A stretch of 28,422 nt of DNA from Anaerolineae bacterium (GTDB lineage Bacteria > Chloroflexota > Anaerolineae > J102): NCBI GenBank assembly GCA_026985975.1, contig JALSPL010000458.1:1-28422 (forward strand), written 5' to 3'. Made by a program: the position numbers and the translations under genes. This document shows, piece by piece, positions 1 to 7,870 of the stretch. The notes beneath the pieces were generated by a model, which was not told the DNA's origin, made no database searches, and saw only the letters and a list, made by a program, of their open reading frames with translations. Each line of letters opens with the position of its first letter. The stretch's first letter is position 1.

Positions 1-450
1 GGTCATGACCGCCGAAAGGACGTCTTCGGCGACGCTGACGACGGGGTTGCCCACGCCCGCGGTGGCGGCGGTGACCACGGGCCGGGCCGTGGCCTTGACC
101 GCATGCAATCCCCCGGCCGCCAGCAATCCCAGCGCCATGGCCAGCGCCGGGCTCATGTCGGAGATGACATTGCTGTTGGAGGCGAACAGCACCGCGCCCG
201 CCGCGGGCCGGATAAAGGTCTGAATGGCGTCGTTGACGGTGTCCACCGCCGGGATTTTATCGGCGGTCATTTCGATGATCAGCAGAATGGTCAGCAGGCC
301 CAGCACCCAGGGATTGGTCAAAATGTCCCAGGGAGATTGCAGGGTGATGAGATCGGTGTAACGGGCCAGGAGTCCCACGATGAGCAGGGGCAGATAGGCG
401 TTCAGCCCCGCCGCCGAAGAGAGTCCGAATGCAGACAAAATTTCAATCAT
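1..450 (-). CDS. DUF4126-like membrane protein, C-terminal end cut by window
   Basis: An open frame runs from an ATG at 450 to the window edge with no stop, giving the first 150 residues of an integral membrane protein. It begins MIEILSAFGLSSAAGLNAYL and has hydrophobic segments near residues 15-30 and 45-65. It then shows the family-like stretch with DKIPAVDTVNDAIQTFIRP and a Gly/Ala-rich helix (residues 100-115) followed by Val/Ala-rich sequence. This pattern matches proteins annotated as DUF4126, whose function is not known. No purine-rich ribosome binding site is visible before the ATG. The gene lies after the terminator of the FeS oxidoreductase and appears to be a separate unit. Family assignment is from memory of the motif. 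Confidence 0.75.
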   Translation of the reverse strand, partial: MIEILSAFGLSSAAGLNAYLPLLIVGLLARYTDLITLQSPWDILTNPWVLGLLTILLIIEMTADKIPAVDTVNDAIQTFIRPAAGAVLFASNSNVISDMSPALAMALGLLAAGGLHAVKATARPVVTAATAGVGNPVVSVAEDVLSAVMT

Positions 451-558
451 GGTTGGAGAAGGAGAATGATGCGGGTGACGATGCACCCGCAGGCGCATCC
501 GATTCTTGTTCCATTATACGCCATTTTTCCAAAAAAGTTGCGTCGTCTCCTTTCTTGC

Positions 559-589
559 AAAAAGCCCCCCGGAAAAATCCCGGAGGGCT
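559..589 (-). terminator. Intrinsic terminator after the FeS oxidoreductase
   Basis: On the minus strand a 10-bp GC-rich stem (AGCCCTCCGG with CCGGGGGGCT, one G-U pair) encloses an A/T loop and runs directly into a T tract. It lies just downstream of the stop at 613, so it ends that transcript before the DUF4126-like gene. Confidence 0.85.
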
Positions 590-612
590 GTATAGCGATG
601 ATCAAAAATCCA

Positions 613-2616
613 TCAGAGGGTTTCGGCCACCAGTTCGGCGATATCTTTCACCTTCAGGCCCTCCTCGCCCGCTTCCTTCGAGGCGTCGGTCATCATGGTC
701 AAGCAGAAGGGGCAGCCCACGGCGATACAGCTTGCGCCGGTCTCCACCGCCTCTTCGTAACGCTTCATATTTACGGCCTGATCACCGTGCTCTTCTTCTT
801 TCCACATCTGAGCGCCGCCGGCCCCGCAGCAGAAGGAGAGATTGCGGTTGTGCTCCATCTCCACCGTCTCGGTTACGGCAAAGCTGAGAACATCGCGCGG
901 GGCGTCATATACGCCATTGTGGCGGCCCAGATAGCAAGGATCGTGGAAGGTCACCGTCTCGTCCAATTCCTTCCTGGGCCGTATCTTGCCTTCTTTCAGC
1001 AGCTCTTCGATCATCTGCGAGTGGTGGATGACCTCATAATCGCCGCCAAATGCGCCATATTCTGCGCCCAGCGTGTTCAGACCATGTGGACAGGTGGTGA
1101 TGATCTTTTTGGCTTTCACCTCGTTCAGCGTTTCGACATTCTGGCTGGCCAGCTCGAAGAAGAGATATTCGTTGCCGGCCCGGCGGGCGGAATCGCCGCA
1201 GCACATCTCACGGTCGCCCAGCACAGCGAAATTCACCCCGGCTTCCTTCAGGATTTTGGCGAAAGCCTTGGCTGTGGATTGGGCCCGCATGTCATAGGCG
1301 GGCGCACAGCCCACCCACCACAGCACATCGAAGTCGGGATTTTCATCAACGGTGGGGATGTTGAGTCCTTTGGCCCAGTTCATCCGATCCGAAGCGCTGA
1401 GCTTCCAGGGGTTGCCGGTGCGCTCCATGCCCGTGAAGGCTGTTTGCAGCTCCGAGGGGAAGTCGCTCTCCATCAGCACCTGATTGCGGCGCACGTGCAT
1501 GATATCGAACATGGGCTCGTTGCCCACCGGGCAGACCTCCACGCAGGCGCCGCACGAGGTGCAGGCCCACAACGCCGATTCCGTCAGGGCGAAATCCATG
1601 AGGTTGATCTCGCACTGGCCGCCGCTGGCCAATTCGTCTACATGATCGTTGATGAAATAGCGTTTGTTCACTTCCAGCGCCGAAGGCGAGAGCTCCTTGC
1701 CCGTCACATAGGCCGGGCAGGCGTCCTGGCAGCGATTGCACATGATGCAGGCGTAGGGATCGAGAATTCCCTTCCATGTGAGATCGGTGAGTTTCGCCGC
1801 GCCGAATTGCTCGATGCTCTCATCATCGAAGTCGATGGGCTCCATCGCGCTCAATGACGGGCGTTGTGGCTTGGCCAGGAAGTTGAATCCGGCCATGATG
1901 AGATGGAAATGCTTGCTGTGAGGGAAATAGGGAATGAATGCCAAAATCAGCCCCAGGGCAATCCACCAGGAGGCGTGCTGCCAGAAAACCAGCGTCCCCT
2001 CCGGCAACCCCGCCCAGAGCTGGCTGACTGTGGTGGCAAAAGGCTGATAGAAATCGGCGCCTTCGCGGGCCACGGTGAAACTCTCGCCCAGGAAGCGGAA
2101 ACCTACGTGAAAAAGGATGAAAAGGCCGACGATGAGCGAATCCCTTTGCACCCCGCCCTGCCGCACTTTCTCCATCACCTTGATGTTGTCTCTGAAAACA
2201 AGATGGGGATCATGAATGAGAAAACGTCGCACCAGGAAGTAACTCATGCCAATGATGACCGAGACGCTGAAAATATCCGCCACGAATCGATAGATATTGC
2301 CAATGACGCCGGTCCCCAGGAATTTGATGGGAAAATAGCCTTGCAGAACGTCTCCGAAGTTCACCAGGAAATAAAATGTGAAGCCCCACGCCACCATAGC
2401 ATGGAAAACGCTGCTGACGGGCCGGGTCTTCCAGATCGGACGCAAGGTCAACCAATCGATCAGCGCCCGCCAGGCCCGCGGCAGGATGTTCTCATCATCA
2501 TAATCGCCTTGGCCACGTTTGATGACGAGATAGACTTTATAAAAAGCCCAGTAACCATTGTAAATGGTGGCCAAAACCAGAACGGTAAAAATAAATTTTT
2601 CTACCAGTGTGAGCAT
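613..2616 (-). CDS. Membrane FeS/CCG oxidoreductase (EMO/DUF224 type)
   Basis: The 667-residue protein has an N-terminal NarI-like membrane domain (residues 1-245, about five to six segments). It is followed by two 4Fe-4S ferredoxin motifs (C290/293/296/300 and C352/355/358/362) and two CCG domains of the heterodisulfide-reductase type (C437 with CC at 472-473, and C561 with CC at 596-597). This order is that of the membrane proteins thought to pass electrons between electron-transfer flavoprotein and menaquinone (EMO, formerly DUF224), as in beta-oxidizing bacteria. The true partner is not in the window. I chose the ATG at 2616 rather than the longer frame from 2742. AAGGAG lies 6 nt upstream, and the extra 42 residues would be encoded by the promoter and leader. 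The gene is monocistronic. Confidence 0.85.
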   Translation of the reverse strand: MLTLVEKFIFTVLVLATIYNGYWAFYKVYLVIKRGQGDYDDENILPRAWRALIDWLTLRPIWKTRPVSSVFHAMVAWGFTFYFLVNFGDVLQGYFPIKFLGTGVIGNIYRFVADIFSVSVIIGMSYFLVRRFLIHDPHLVFRDNIKVMEKVRQGGVQRDSLIVGLFILFHVGFRFLGESFTVAREGADFYQPFATTVSQLWAGLPEGTLVFWQHASWWIALGLILAFIPYFPHSKHFHLIMAGFNFLAKPQRPSLSAMEPIDFDDESIEQFGAAKLTDLTWKGILDPYACIMCNRCQDACPAYVTGKELSPSALEVNKRYFINDHVDELASGGQCEINLMDFALTESALWACTSCGACVEVCPVGNEPMFDIMHVRRNQVLMESDFPSELQTAFTGMERTGNPWKLSASDRMNWAKGLNIPTVDENPDFDVLWWVGCAPAYDMRAQSTAKAFAKILKEAGVNFAVLGDREMCCGDSARRAGNEYLFFELASQNVETLNEVKAKKIITTCPHGLNTLGAEYGAFGGDYEVIHHSQMIEELLKEGKIRPRKELDETVTFHDPCYLGRHNGVYDAPRDVLSFAVTETVEMEHNRNLSFCCGAGGAQMWKEEEHGDQAVNMKRYEEAVETGASCIAVGCPFCLTMMTDASKEAGEEGLKVKDIAELVAETL

Positions 2617-2682
2617 TGGATACTCCTTGGAGAGAAAAACGTTGGGAAGAAGTTCCACATTGATCAAATTGGAAGTTACGCT

Positions 2683-2711
2683 ACTATAAAACAGAGTGCA
2701 TGGTTTTGCAA
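2683..2711 (-). promoter_or_regulatory. Promoter of the FeS oxidoreductase gene
   Basis: On the minus strand TTGCAA and TATAGT are separated by exactly 17 bp, a sigma70-type arrangement. Transcription would start near 2676, leaving a leader of about 60 nt before the ATG at 2616. Confidence 0.6.
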
Positions 2712-2814
2712 AAAGTTCGCACAGATTACCGCGTCGCGTCATCTTTCTTTTTGTGCACCGCGAGGGGCTGCGGAGGGCAATTTGCGCTCTAACGAAATTC
2801 TAATGGAAAAAGGG

Positions 2815-2843
2815 TTGACATCCCTAACGCAATGCGTCATAAT
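2815..2843 (+). promoter_or_regulatory. Strong sigma70-like promoter of the phasin-like gene
   Basis: A consensus TTGACA is followed 17 bp later by CATAAT, one base from consensus. The predicted start point is near 2850, about 120 nt before the phasin-like ATG. The spacer and the start region each hold one copy of a palindromic operator. Confidence 0.8.
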
Positions 2844-2865
2844 AGGACTGTAACGCAGTGCGTCA
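2825..2865 (+). promoter_or_regulatory. Two tandem palindromic operators over the phasin promoter
   Basis: TAACGCAATGCGTCA (2825-2839) and TAACGCAGTGCGTCA (2851-2865) differ only in the central base. Each contains a perfect dyad ACGCA-N-TGCGT, and the centres are 26 bp apart. The first fills the -35/-10 spacer and the second covers the start site. A bound dimeric regulator (TetR-, GntR- or MarR-type, by analogy) would block RNA polymerase. The regulator gene is not in the window. Confidence 0.8.
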
Positions 2866-2970
2866 CGCCGATCTGAGCGGATGATACTGTTCGCCCGACG
2901 TCAAAATCGAAATGATCAAAATGACAATACAACATTCAAATATCCCCAGCGGATAGGAGGAAACCGAACC

Positions 2971-3468
2971 ATGATTCCCGGCAGCATCAAAGATAGCACC
3001 CAGAAAGTAAAAGACGGCGCCCAGAAGATGATCGACAGGGTCGAGGAAAGCGCTCAACCCGTTGTCAACCCCTTTTTCAAGGCCGCTCACAGCCTGCTGC
3101 TCGCCAGCATCGGCGTCGTTGCTCTGAGCAAAGAGGAGATCGAAACGGTGGTGAATCGTCTGGTCGAGAAAGGCGAGATCACCGAAAAAGATGGCCGCAA
3201 ACTGGTGGAAGAGCTGGTCTCTCGCACCAGGGAAGTGAGTCAGTCCAGCGTGAAGAAGACCACCGAACGCGTCGGCAAGACCACCAGCAAGACCGAGGAC
3301 CTGCTCACCAAGCGCATCGAGGCAGTCCTCAACACCATGAACATCCCCAGCAAACAGGACATCGATCAACTGACTCGCAAGATCGACGCTCTTTCTCGCA
3401 AAGTTAGCGCTTTGGATAAGAAACTCAGTTCGGAAGGAAAGAGACCCGCCGTCAAGAAAGCCGCATAA
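2971..3468 (+). CDS. Phasin-like (PhaF/PhaI family) granule-associated protein
   Basis: The 165-residue, strongly charged, largely helical protein has a short hydrophobic stretch near residues 28-45. It then shows a region with EEIETVVNRLVEKGEITEKD and a C-terminal coiled-coil pattern (DIDQLTRKIDALSRKVSALD, about residues 131-150), ending in a Lys/Ala-rich tail. This order matches the poly(hydroxyalkanoate) granule-associated PhaF/PhaI family. Similar proteins are common in organisms without proven PHA, so a general coiled-coil scaffold role is possible. The start at 2971 is preceded by AGGAGG 10 nt upstream; an in-frame start at 2881 lacks this and would read through the leader. The gene is a single unit between a repressor-controlled promoter and a perfect terminator. 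Confidence 0.75.
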   Translation: MIPGSIKDSTQKVKDGAQKMIDRVEESAQPVVNPFFKAAHSLLLASIGVVALSKEEIETVVNRLVEKGEITEKDGRKLVEELVSRTREVSQSSVKKTTERVGKTTSKTEDLLTKRIEAVLNTMNIPSKQDIDQLTRKIDALSRKVSALDKKLSSEGKRPAVKKAA

Positions 3469-3496
3469 GCTATTCAGCATCAGCAAGCGACACTGC

Positions 3497-3534
3497 ACAA
3501 ACGCCCCGCTCAATTTGCCGGGGCGTTTGTTTTT
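3497..3534 (+). terminator. Intrinsic terminator after the phasin-like gene
   Basis: A perfect 12-bp stem (ACAAACGCCCCG with CGGGGCGTTTGT) surrounds a 10-nt loop and is followed by TTTT. It lies 28 nt after the stop codon. Confidence 0.92.
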
Positions 3535-3544
3535 GGGGCGATGT

Positions 3545-3573
3545 TTGGCATTCGCGGAGACAATGGGTATCAT
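3545..3573 (+). promoter_or_regulatory. Promoter of the glycosidase-like/GGT operon
   Basis: TTGGCA and TATCAT are separated by 17 bp. The predicted start near 3580 lies about 50 nt before the ATG at 3630 and directly after the preceding terminator. Confidence 0.55.
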
Positions 3574-3629
3574 AACAGCATCCAGTCCATCCTGCGCTCT
3601 GCGCTTTTATCTTGCTCGAAGGCGGTTTC

Positions 3630-4778
3630 ATGCTCCTAGGCATTGGCTATCTCCCCGGCAGAACCGGGCCGCGGTTCTGGCGACGCTTCGACGCCGCTGA
3701 GATCCGTGACGATTTTTCTCATATTGCGGCATTGGGTTTGGACGCGGTGCGCGTTCCCCTTTTCTGGCATGATTTCCAGCCGGGCGCAGATCGCATCGCC
3801 CCCCGGATGCTGGATCGTTTTGGCGAATTTCTGGATATGGCCGAGGATCAGCATCTGAGTGTCATGGCCGGATTATGGGCCGGTTTTTGGGATGGGGCGC
3901 TGTGGTGGCCCGATTGGGGCGTCAATCCGGCGCCGCTGCCGCCGCACTGGCCCATGTTGGTCAACGATAAGTGGATCAATTGGGGGCGGCTGCGTCATCC
4001 TTTCATCGATGAGCGCATGCTCCAGGCCCGGGAGCATCTTGTCCGGGAGATGGTGGCCTATTACGCCGACCATCCCGCCCTGATGGGGTGGGAGCCGCTG
4101 CCCGGTTTCGGGCGGCTTTCCGCTGCCAGCGATAAAACTGCGACCAGGCGTTGGCTGGACGATGTGATCGCCATGATGGGGCGAGCGGCTCCCGCACAGC
4201 AAAACATCTTTTTGCTGGCTTTCGACGCCCTGGAAAACGCGAACGCCATCGGTCCCAAGGCTATCATCGAGGCGGGAGGCAATCCGGGCCTGAGCATGGC
4301 CACGTTCGCCAGCGATCGCCGCCATCTGCCCCTGAGCATTCGCTGGCTCAGCTTCGCTGTAGAACTGACCAACGCCCTGGCCGAGCAGCCTGTTTCCCTG
4401 TATCTGGCCGGGCTGCCCACCACCGCCGCCGGAGAGCGTTCTGTGGCCCGGGATGGCGTTTTTTACGCCAGCGAGGAGGACGCGGCCGAGCATCTGGCCC
4501 AGATCCTCGCCCTGGCCCGCCAGGCTCGGCTGCCCGCTCTGTGGCTGTGGCGCTGGGCGGATATTCCCGAAGAACAATGGCGGGAGCCGCCATACGACCG
4601 TCCCGGCTGGCGGCGACATACAGGCCTGCTGCGGGCCGATGGCAATGAAAAAAAACTGGTGCAGGCTCTGACTTCACAGGCCGACGCACCGGAATTCTCT
4701 CATTTGGATGTAGACCTGGACGCTTATCATCGCGATCCCTATCACTATCTCAACGCTCTCTGGCAGGAATTTAGCTAA
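3630..4778 (+). CDS. Glycoside hydrolase (TIM-barrel, clan A-like) homolog, probably degenerate
   Basis: The 382-residue protein begins with GIGYLP and then alternates strand- and helix-like stretches typical of an (alpha/beta)8 cellulase-type barrel: AALGLDAVRVPLFWHDFQP (residues 33-51), HLSVMAGLWAGFW and NIFLLAFDA. There is no signal peptide, so it should be cytoplasmic. The places where clan A enzymes carry the acid/base and nucleophile glutamates read GWEPLPGFG (153-161) and PVSLYLAGLP (254-263). Neither keeps the usual NEP or E-F-G pattern, so activity is doubtful. I chose the ATG at 3630 (preceded by GAAGGCGG) over a TTG at 3612. The next gene follows after about 15 nt, so the two are probably co-transcribed. 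The fold call rests on pattern only. Confidence 0.6.
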   Translation: MLLGIGYLPGRTGPRFWRRFDAAEIRDDFSHIAALGLDAVRVPLFWHDFQPGADRIAPRMLDRFGEFLDMAEDQHLSVMAGLWAGFWDGALWWPDWGVNPAPLPPHWPMLVNDKWINWGRLRHPFIDERMLQAREHLVREMVAYYADHPALMGWEPLPGFGRLSAASDKTATRRWLDDVIAMMGRAAPAQQNIFLLAFDALENANAIGPKAIIEAGGNPGLSMATFASDRRHLPLSIRWLSFAVELTNALAEQPVSLYLAGLPTTAAGERSVARDGVFYASEEDAAEHLAQILALARQARLPALWLWRWADIPEEQWREPPYDRPGWRRHTGLLRADGNEKKLVQALTSQADAPEFSHLDVDLDAYHRDPYHYLNALWQEFS

Positions 4779-4793
4779 ACCTTGGCGCGCACC

Positions 4794-6380
4794 ATGACAA
4801 AAGGCATTATTGCAGCAGGTAGCGAGAAAACCGCAGAGGCCGGAGCGGAGATGTTGCGGGCGGGCGGCAACGCTGTCGATGCAGCCGTCGCCGCCGCATT
4901 CGCCAGTTTTTTGGCCGAACCCACCCTGGTTTCACCCGGCGGCGGCGGTTTCGCCCTGATTTTTCGACACGACGACGCCCGTTCCTGGCTGTATGACTTC
5001 TTCGTTGACTTCCCGGGCCTGGGATTGACGCCCGAAACCTGGCCTGATCCCGTAGACTTTTACGCTGTCACCGTGGATTACGGCCCGGCGCATCAGCTTT
5101 TTCACATCGGTCGGGCCAGCGTGGCCACGCCGGGACTGATTGCCGGTTTGTGCCGGATGCAGGACGATCTTGGACGTTTTCCCCTGCGCACAGTCCTCGA
5201 ACCGGCCATTCACTACGCCCGCCATGGCATCCCCATCGGACGGTTCGGGGCCTACGTGGGCGAACTGCTTTATGACATCTTTGCTGCGGATGACGAACTG
5301 GCCCGGCTCTTTGGCGCTCCCGGCGCCTTTCTGCGCGCCGAGCATCTGTATAGAAATCCCGATCTGGCCGACACCCTGGAGGCTCTGGGGCATGAAGGCC
5401 CGGATCTGTTCTACAAGGGTGAAATCGCCCGCGCCATCTTGCAGGATCAACGGCAACATGGCGGGCTGCTGACAGCAAAAGACCTGGAAACCTATCAGGT
5501 TGCCGTGCGCGAACCACTGCGTCAGCATTACCGCCGGTATGAGCTTCTCACAAATCCGCCTCCTTCTCGTGGCGGCGCCCTCATCGCCTTCTCTCTGGCC
5601 TTGCTGGCCGATTACGATCTGAGTTTGACGCCATTTGGCAGCGCCGAACACCTGGAACTGCTGACGGAAGTCATGCGCCAGACCAACCTCGCCCGGCCCT
5701 TGTTCGATATCTCAGGGGATGCTGGCGTCTTTTTGTCCCCTGACAACATCCAACGCCATGCCGCCGAACTCGCCCGACGCTTACGGGATCATCACCGCCA
5801 TCCCCCGGACATCCCTCCGCCCGTCGAGCACAACAACACCAGCCACATCAGCGTCCTCGATGGCGACGGCAACCTGGTGGCGCTGACCACCACCGCCGGC
5901 GAGACCCCCGGCTTCATCGTTCCCGGCACAGGCGTCATCCTCAATAACATTCTGGGTGAGGCCGATCTGCATCCCAACGGCTTTTTGCAGGGCCAGCCGG
6001 GCGTGCGCATCGGCTCCATGATGGCTCCCACCGTCGCTTTGCACGATGGCGAGCCTGTCCTGGCCGTGGGCTCGGGCGGGGCCAATCGCATCCGTTCCGC
6101 AATCCTGCAGGTATTCCTCAATTACATCGATTTTCACATGCAGTTGCAGGACGCGGTGGAAAGTCCCCGTATTCATTTCGAGAACAACGCTACGCAAATC
6201 GAGGCGGGATATTCGCCGATGTCGGTTGAAAAATTACGTCATTGGGGGTATGATGTGAATGTTTGGCCTACGCGGCACATGTTTTTTGGCGGCGCCCATG
6301 CGGTGGGTCGAACGGCCTCCGGCATGTTCGAAGGCGCAGGCGATTCGCGCCGCGATGGCGCTGTCGTTCAGGTGATATAA
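4794..6380 (+). CDS. Gamma-glutamyltransferase family protein
   Basis: The 528-residue protein carries the hallmarks of the Ntn-hydrolase gamma-glutamyltransferase family. These are an N-terminal GGNAVDAAVAAAF (24-36), SPGGGGFAL (47-55), the autoprocessing site with nucleophile Thr349 in NNTSHISVLDGDGN, and the oxyanion-loop region GSMMAPTV (407-414) followed by VGSGGANRIRS. The precursor would be cut before Thr349 into two subunits. Such enzymes cleave or transfer the gamma-glutamyl group of glutathione or related amides. No signal peptide is seen, unlike secreted homologs, so it may be cytosolic or act on another substrate. The ATG at 4794 is used; a TTG at 4782 in the same frame is an alternative. 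It follows the glycosidase-like gene with a very short gap. Confidence 0.85.
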   Translation: MTKGIIAAGSEKTAEAGAEMLRAGGNAVDAAVAAAFASFLAEPTLVSPGGGGFALIFRHDDARSWLYDFFVDFPGLGLTPETWPDPVDFYAVTVDYGPAHQLFHIGRASVATPGLIAGLCRMQDDLGRFPLRTVLEPAIHYARHGIPIGRFGAYVGELLYDIFAADDELARLFGAPGAFLRAEHLYRNPDLADTLEALGHEGPDLFYKGEIARAILQDQRQHGGLLTAKDLETYQVAVREPLRQHYRRYELLTNPPPSRGGALIAFSLALLADYDLSLTPFGSAEHLELLTEVMRQTNLARPLFDISGDAGVFLSPDNIQRHAAELARRLRDHHRHPPDIPPPVEHNNTSHISVLDGDGNLVALTTTAGETPGFIVPGTGVILNNILGEADLHPNGFLQGQPGVRIGSMMAPTVALHDGEPVLAVGSGGANRIRSAILQVFLNYIDFHMQLQDAVESPRIHFENNATQIEAGYSPMSVEKLRHWGYDVNVWPTRHMFFGGAHAVGRTASGMFEGAGDSRRDGAVVQVI

Positions 6381-6458
6381 ACTTTCGACGCCGATCGTTC
6401 GCTGATATTCTCTCAAACGGCGGCGCATCAGTCAGCGTTTTTTACTTGCGATGCCATC

Positions 6459-7475
6459 ATGTCAGAAAATCCAACCGATTTGCAACTCAGCCAGGCGGCT
6501 CAGCGTTTTCGCGACGCCCACATGCAAGCCTTTCTCAAAGATTGGATCAGCCGCATGCGCGGGCGACGAAGCGATTTGCTGAGCTATGATGAAGTGCGTC
6601 AGATTTTGCATGCCCAGGAGATGGGCGTGCGACCGAAACTGGAAGAGGTTCCGCTGGATAAAATCGTGGGAAGCGTTGGCCGCTACCGCGATTTCAACAA
6701 CATCTTTTTGCCCCGAAATGAAGCCCTGCAGGAGCGTTGGGCCCGGGTGGACGCCGCCCGTGAGGGATTGGTGGGATTACCCCCCGTCGAGCTTTTGAAA
6801 GTAGGCGATCTCTATTTCGTAAAGGACGGCAATCACCGCGTCTCGGTGGCCCGCGCCCACGACGAGAAAAGCATCGAGGCGTATGTAACGCCGGTGGAGA
6901 CCTCGGTTCCTGTCGATGCCGAATCGGCGGAAGAATTGCGCGCATGGCTGATCGAAGCCAGCCGCCTACAGTTTCTGGAACGCACGAAATTGAATCGGTT
7001 TTATCCCGACGCCCCCATTCGTCTGACCGAACCCGGCCGTTATCGCGATCTTGACGAGCAAATCGCCGTACATCGCTGGTATATGGGTGAGGAGCGGGAT
7101 GCGGAAGTCCCCTACGAAGATGCGGCCAAAAGCTGGTACGAAAACGTCTATCTGCCCCTGGCCAGCGAGATCGAAAACAGCGGACTATTGAATGAATTTC
7201 CCGACCGCACCGTAACCGATCTTTATTTATGGCTGTGCAAACATCGCGAGGAACTGCGCGGGCAATATGATCTCCAGCTCGATGAAAAAGCGGCGGTCTC
7301 GACCTTTGCCAGCGTTTACAGCGGCAAGCCCTTGCGTCAGGCCCTGAAAAAAGCCCGCCTCAAACTCGCCCGACTCACCGGAGGCAGCGATGTCATCCTT
7401 GGCCTGCCCAAACAGTCCGGGGACGAAAGCGCCAGCAATGCGGCTCCTGCCGATGAGTCCGATACGACGTCATGA
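6459..7475 (+). CDS. ParB-fold (DUF4032-like) protein of unknown function
   Basis: The 338-residue soluble protein has, after a helical N terminus, a ParB/sulfiredoxin-like core: VPLDKIVGSVGRYRDFNNIFLP (64-85), an LPPVELLKVGD strand, and the diagnostic DGNHRVSVARA (123-133). In the ParB family this last segment binds nucleotide or is the catalytic loop. The C-terminal half (about 170-310) is alpha-helical with many aromatic and acidic residues, and the last 25 residues are disordered (Ser/Ala/Asp-rich). It resembles proteins annotated DUF4032, which have no established job. No clear ribosome binding site is visible. Its stop overlaps the start of the next small gene (ATGA), pointing to a coupled pair. 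Confidence 0.7.
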   Translation: MSENPTDLQLSQAAQRFRDAHMQAFLKDWISRMRGRRSDLLSYDEVRQILHAQEMGVRPKLEEVPLDKIVGSVGRYRDFNNIFLPRNEALQERWARVDAAREGLVGLPPVELLKVGDLYFVKDGNHRVSVARAHDEKSIEAYVTPVETSVPVDAESAEELRAWLIEASRLQFLERTKLNRFYPDAPIRLTEPGRYRDLDEQIAVHRWYMGEERDAEVPYEDAAKSWYENVYLPLASEIENSGLLNEFPDRTVTDLYLWLCKHREELRGQYDLQLDEKAAVSTFASVYSGKPLRQALKKARLKLARLTGGSDVILGLPKQSGDESASNAAPADESDTTS

Positions 7476-7687
7476 TCGGTCACAAGTTTCAGATCATCTG
7501 GAATCATCTGCATAACCGCACCTGTCAGACGTGTCTGCATCTGGACGTCTTCCGCAGCAGCGGTGATGGTCAGCAAAGCAAGCGCCACGCTTTTTGCCGC
7601 AATCCCGCCTCTCCTCACTTCAACCGCCCCATCCCAGGCGAAGCCTGGTGCCCGCATTATCAGCGGCGTGAGACCTCCCCGCGTTGA
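7472..7687 (+). CDS. Small four-cysteine (zinc- or FeS-binding?) protein
   Basis: This 71-residue frame starts inside the stop codon of the ParB-fold gene (ATGA overlap). It has a CQTC pair (residues 18-21), then FCRNPASPHFNRP and GEAWCPHY. These supply two more cysteines in an order that recalls small metal-binding proteins with a C-x2-C...C...C pattern. The coupling and the well-formed second half argue that it is a true gene. Its short length and the lack of a recognised family keep this uncertain. Confidence 0.5.
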   Translation: MIGHKFQIIWNHLHNRTCQTCLHLDVFRSSGDGQQSKRHAFCRNPASPHFNRPIPGEAWCPHYQRRETSPR

Positions 7688-7714
7688 ATCTTTGGATCGA
7701 CTGAAAAAGATTAA

Positions 7715-7750
7715 TCTCACGCAAAGCCACGAAGGCGCAAAGAAAAATAT
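7715..7750 (+). repeat. Solitary arm of a dispersed 'CTCACGCAAAG' repeat
   Basis: The stretch begins TCTCACGCAAAG and continues with GGCGCAAAGAAAAA. It matches the outer arms of the 167-bp palindromic element at 11188-11354. Here only one arm is present, in the 180-bp gap between the small four-Cys gene and the end of the opposing secreted protein gene. The rest of that gap shows nothing recognisable. Confidence 0.65.
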
Positions 7751-7870
7751 CATGGTTTCGCCAAGGAAGATCGGCTGAACCCCATCAAATTTGCTGTTTC
7801 AGCTATCGTCAATGCTGATTCGGACCTTTTTCAGGAGCGCCATCTTTGGAGCCTGAGACCTTCTGAAGGT

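Noticed and set aside
103..1857. A 584-codon plus-strand open frame opposite the FeS oxidoreductase gene
   Set aside because: It is antisense to a protein with intact 4Fe-4S and CCG motifs, promoter, ribosome binding site and terminator; the plus-strand product is Gly/His/Arg-rich with no domain.
1864..2853. A 329-codon plus-strand open frame
   Set aside because: Antisense to the membrane domain of the FeS oxidoreductase and crossing its promoter; no domain and no ribosome binding site.
2863..3573. A 236-codon minus-strand frame opposite the phasin-like gene
   Set aside because: It would read through a perfect plus-strand terminator and opposes a gene with clear promoter and ribosome binding site.
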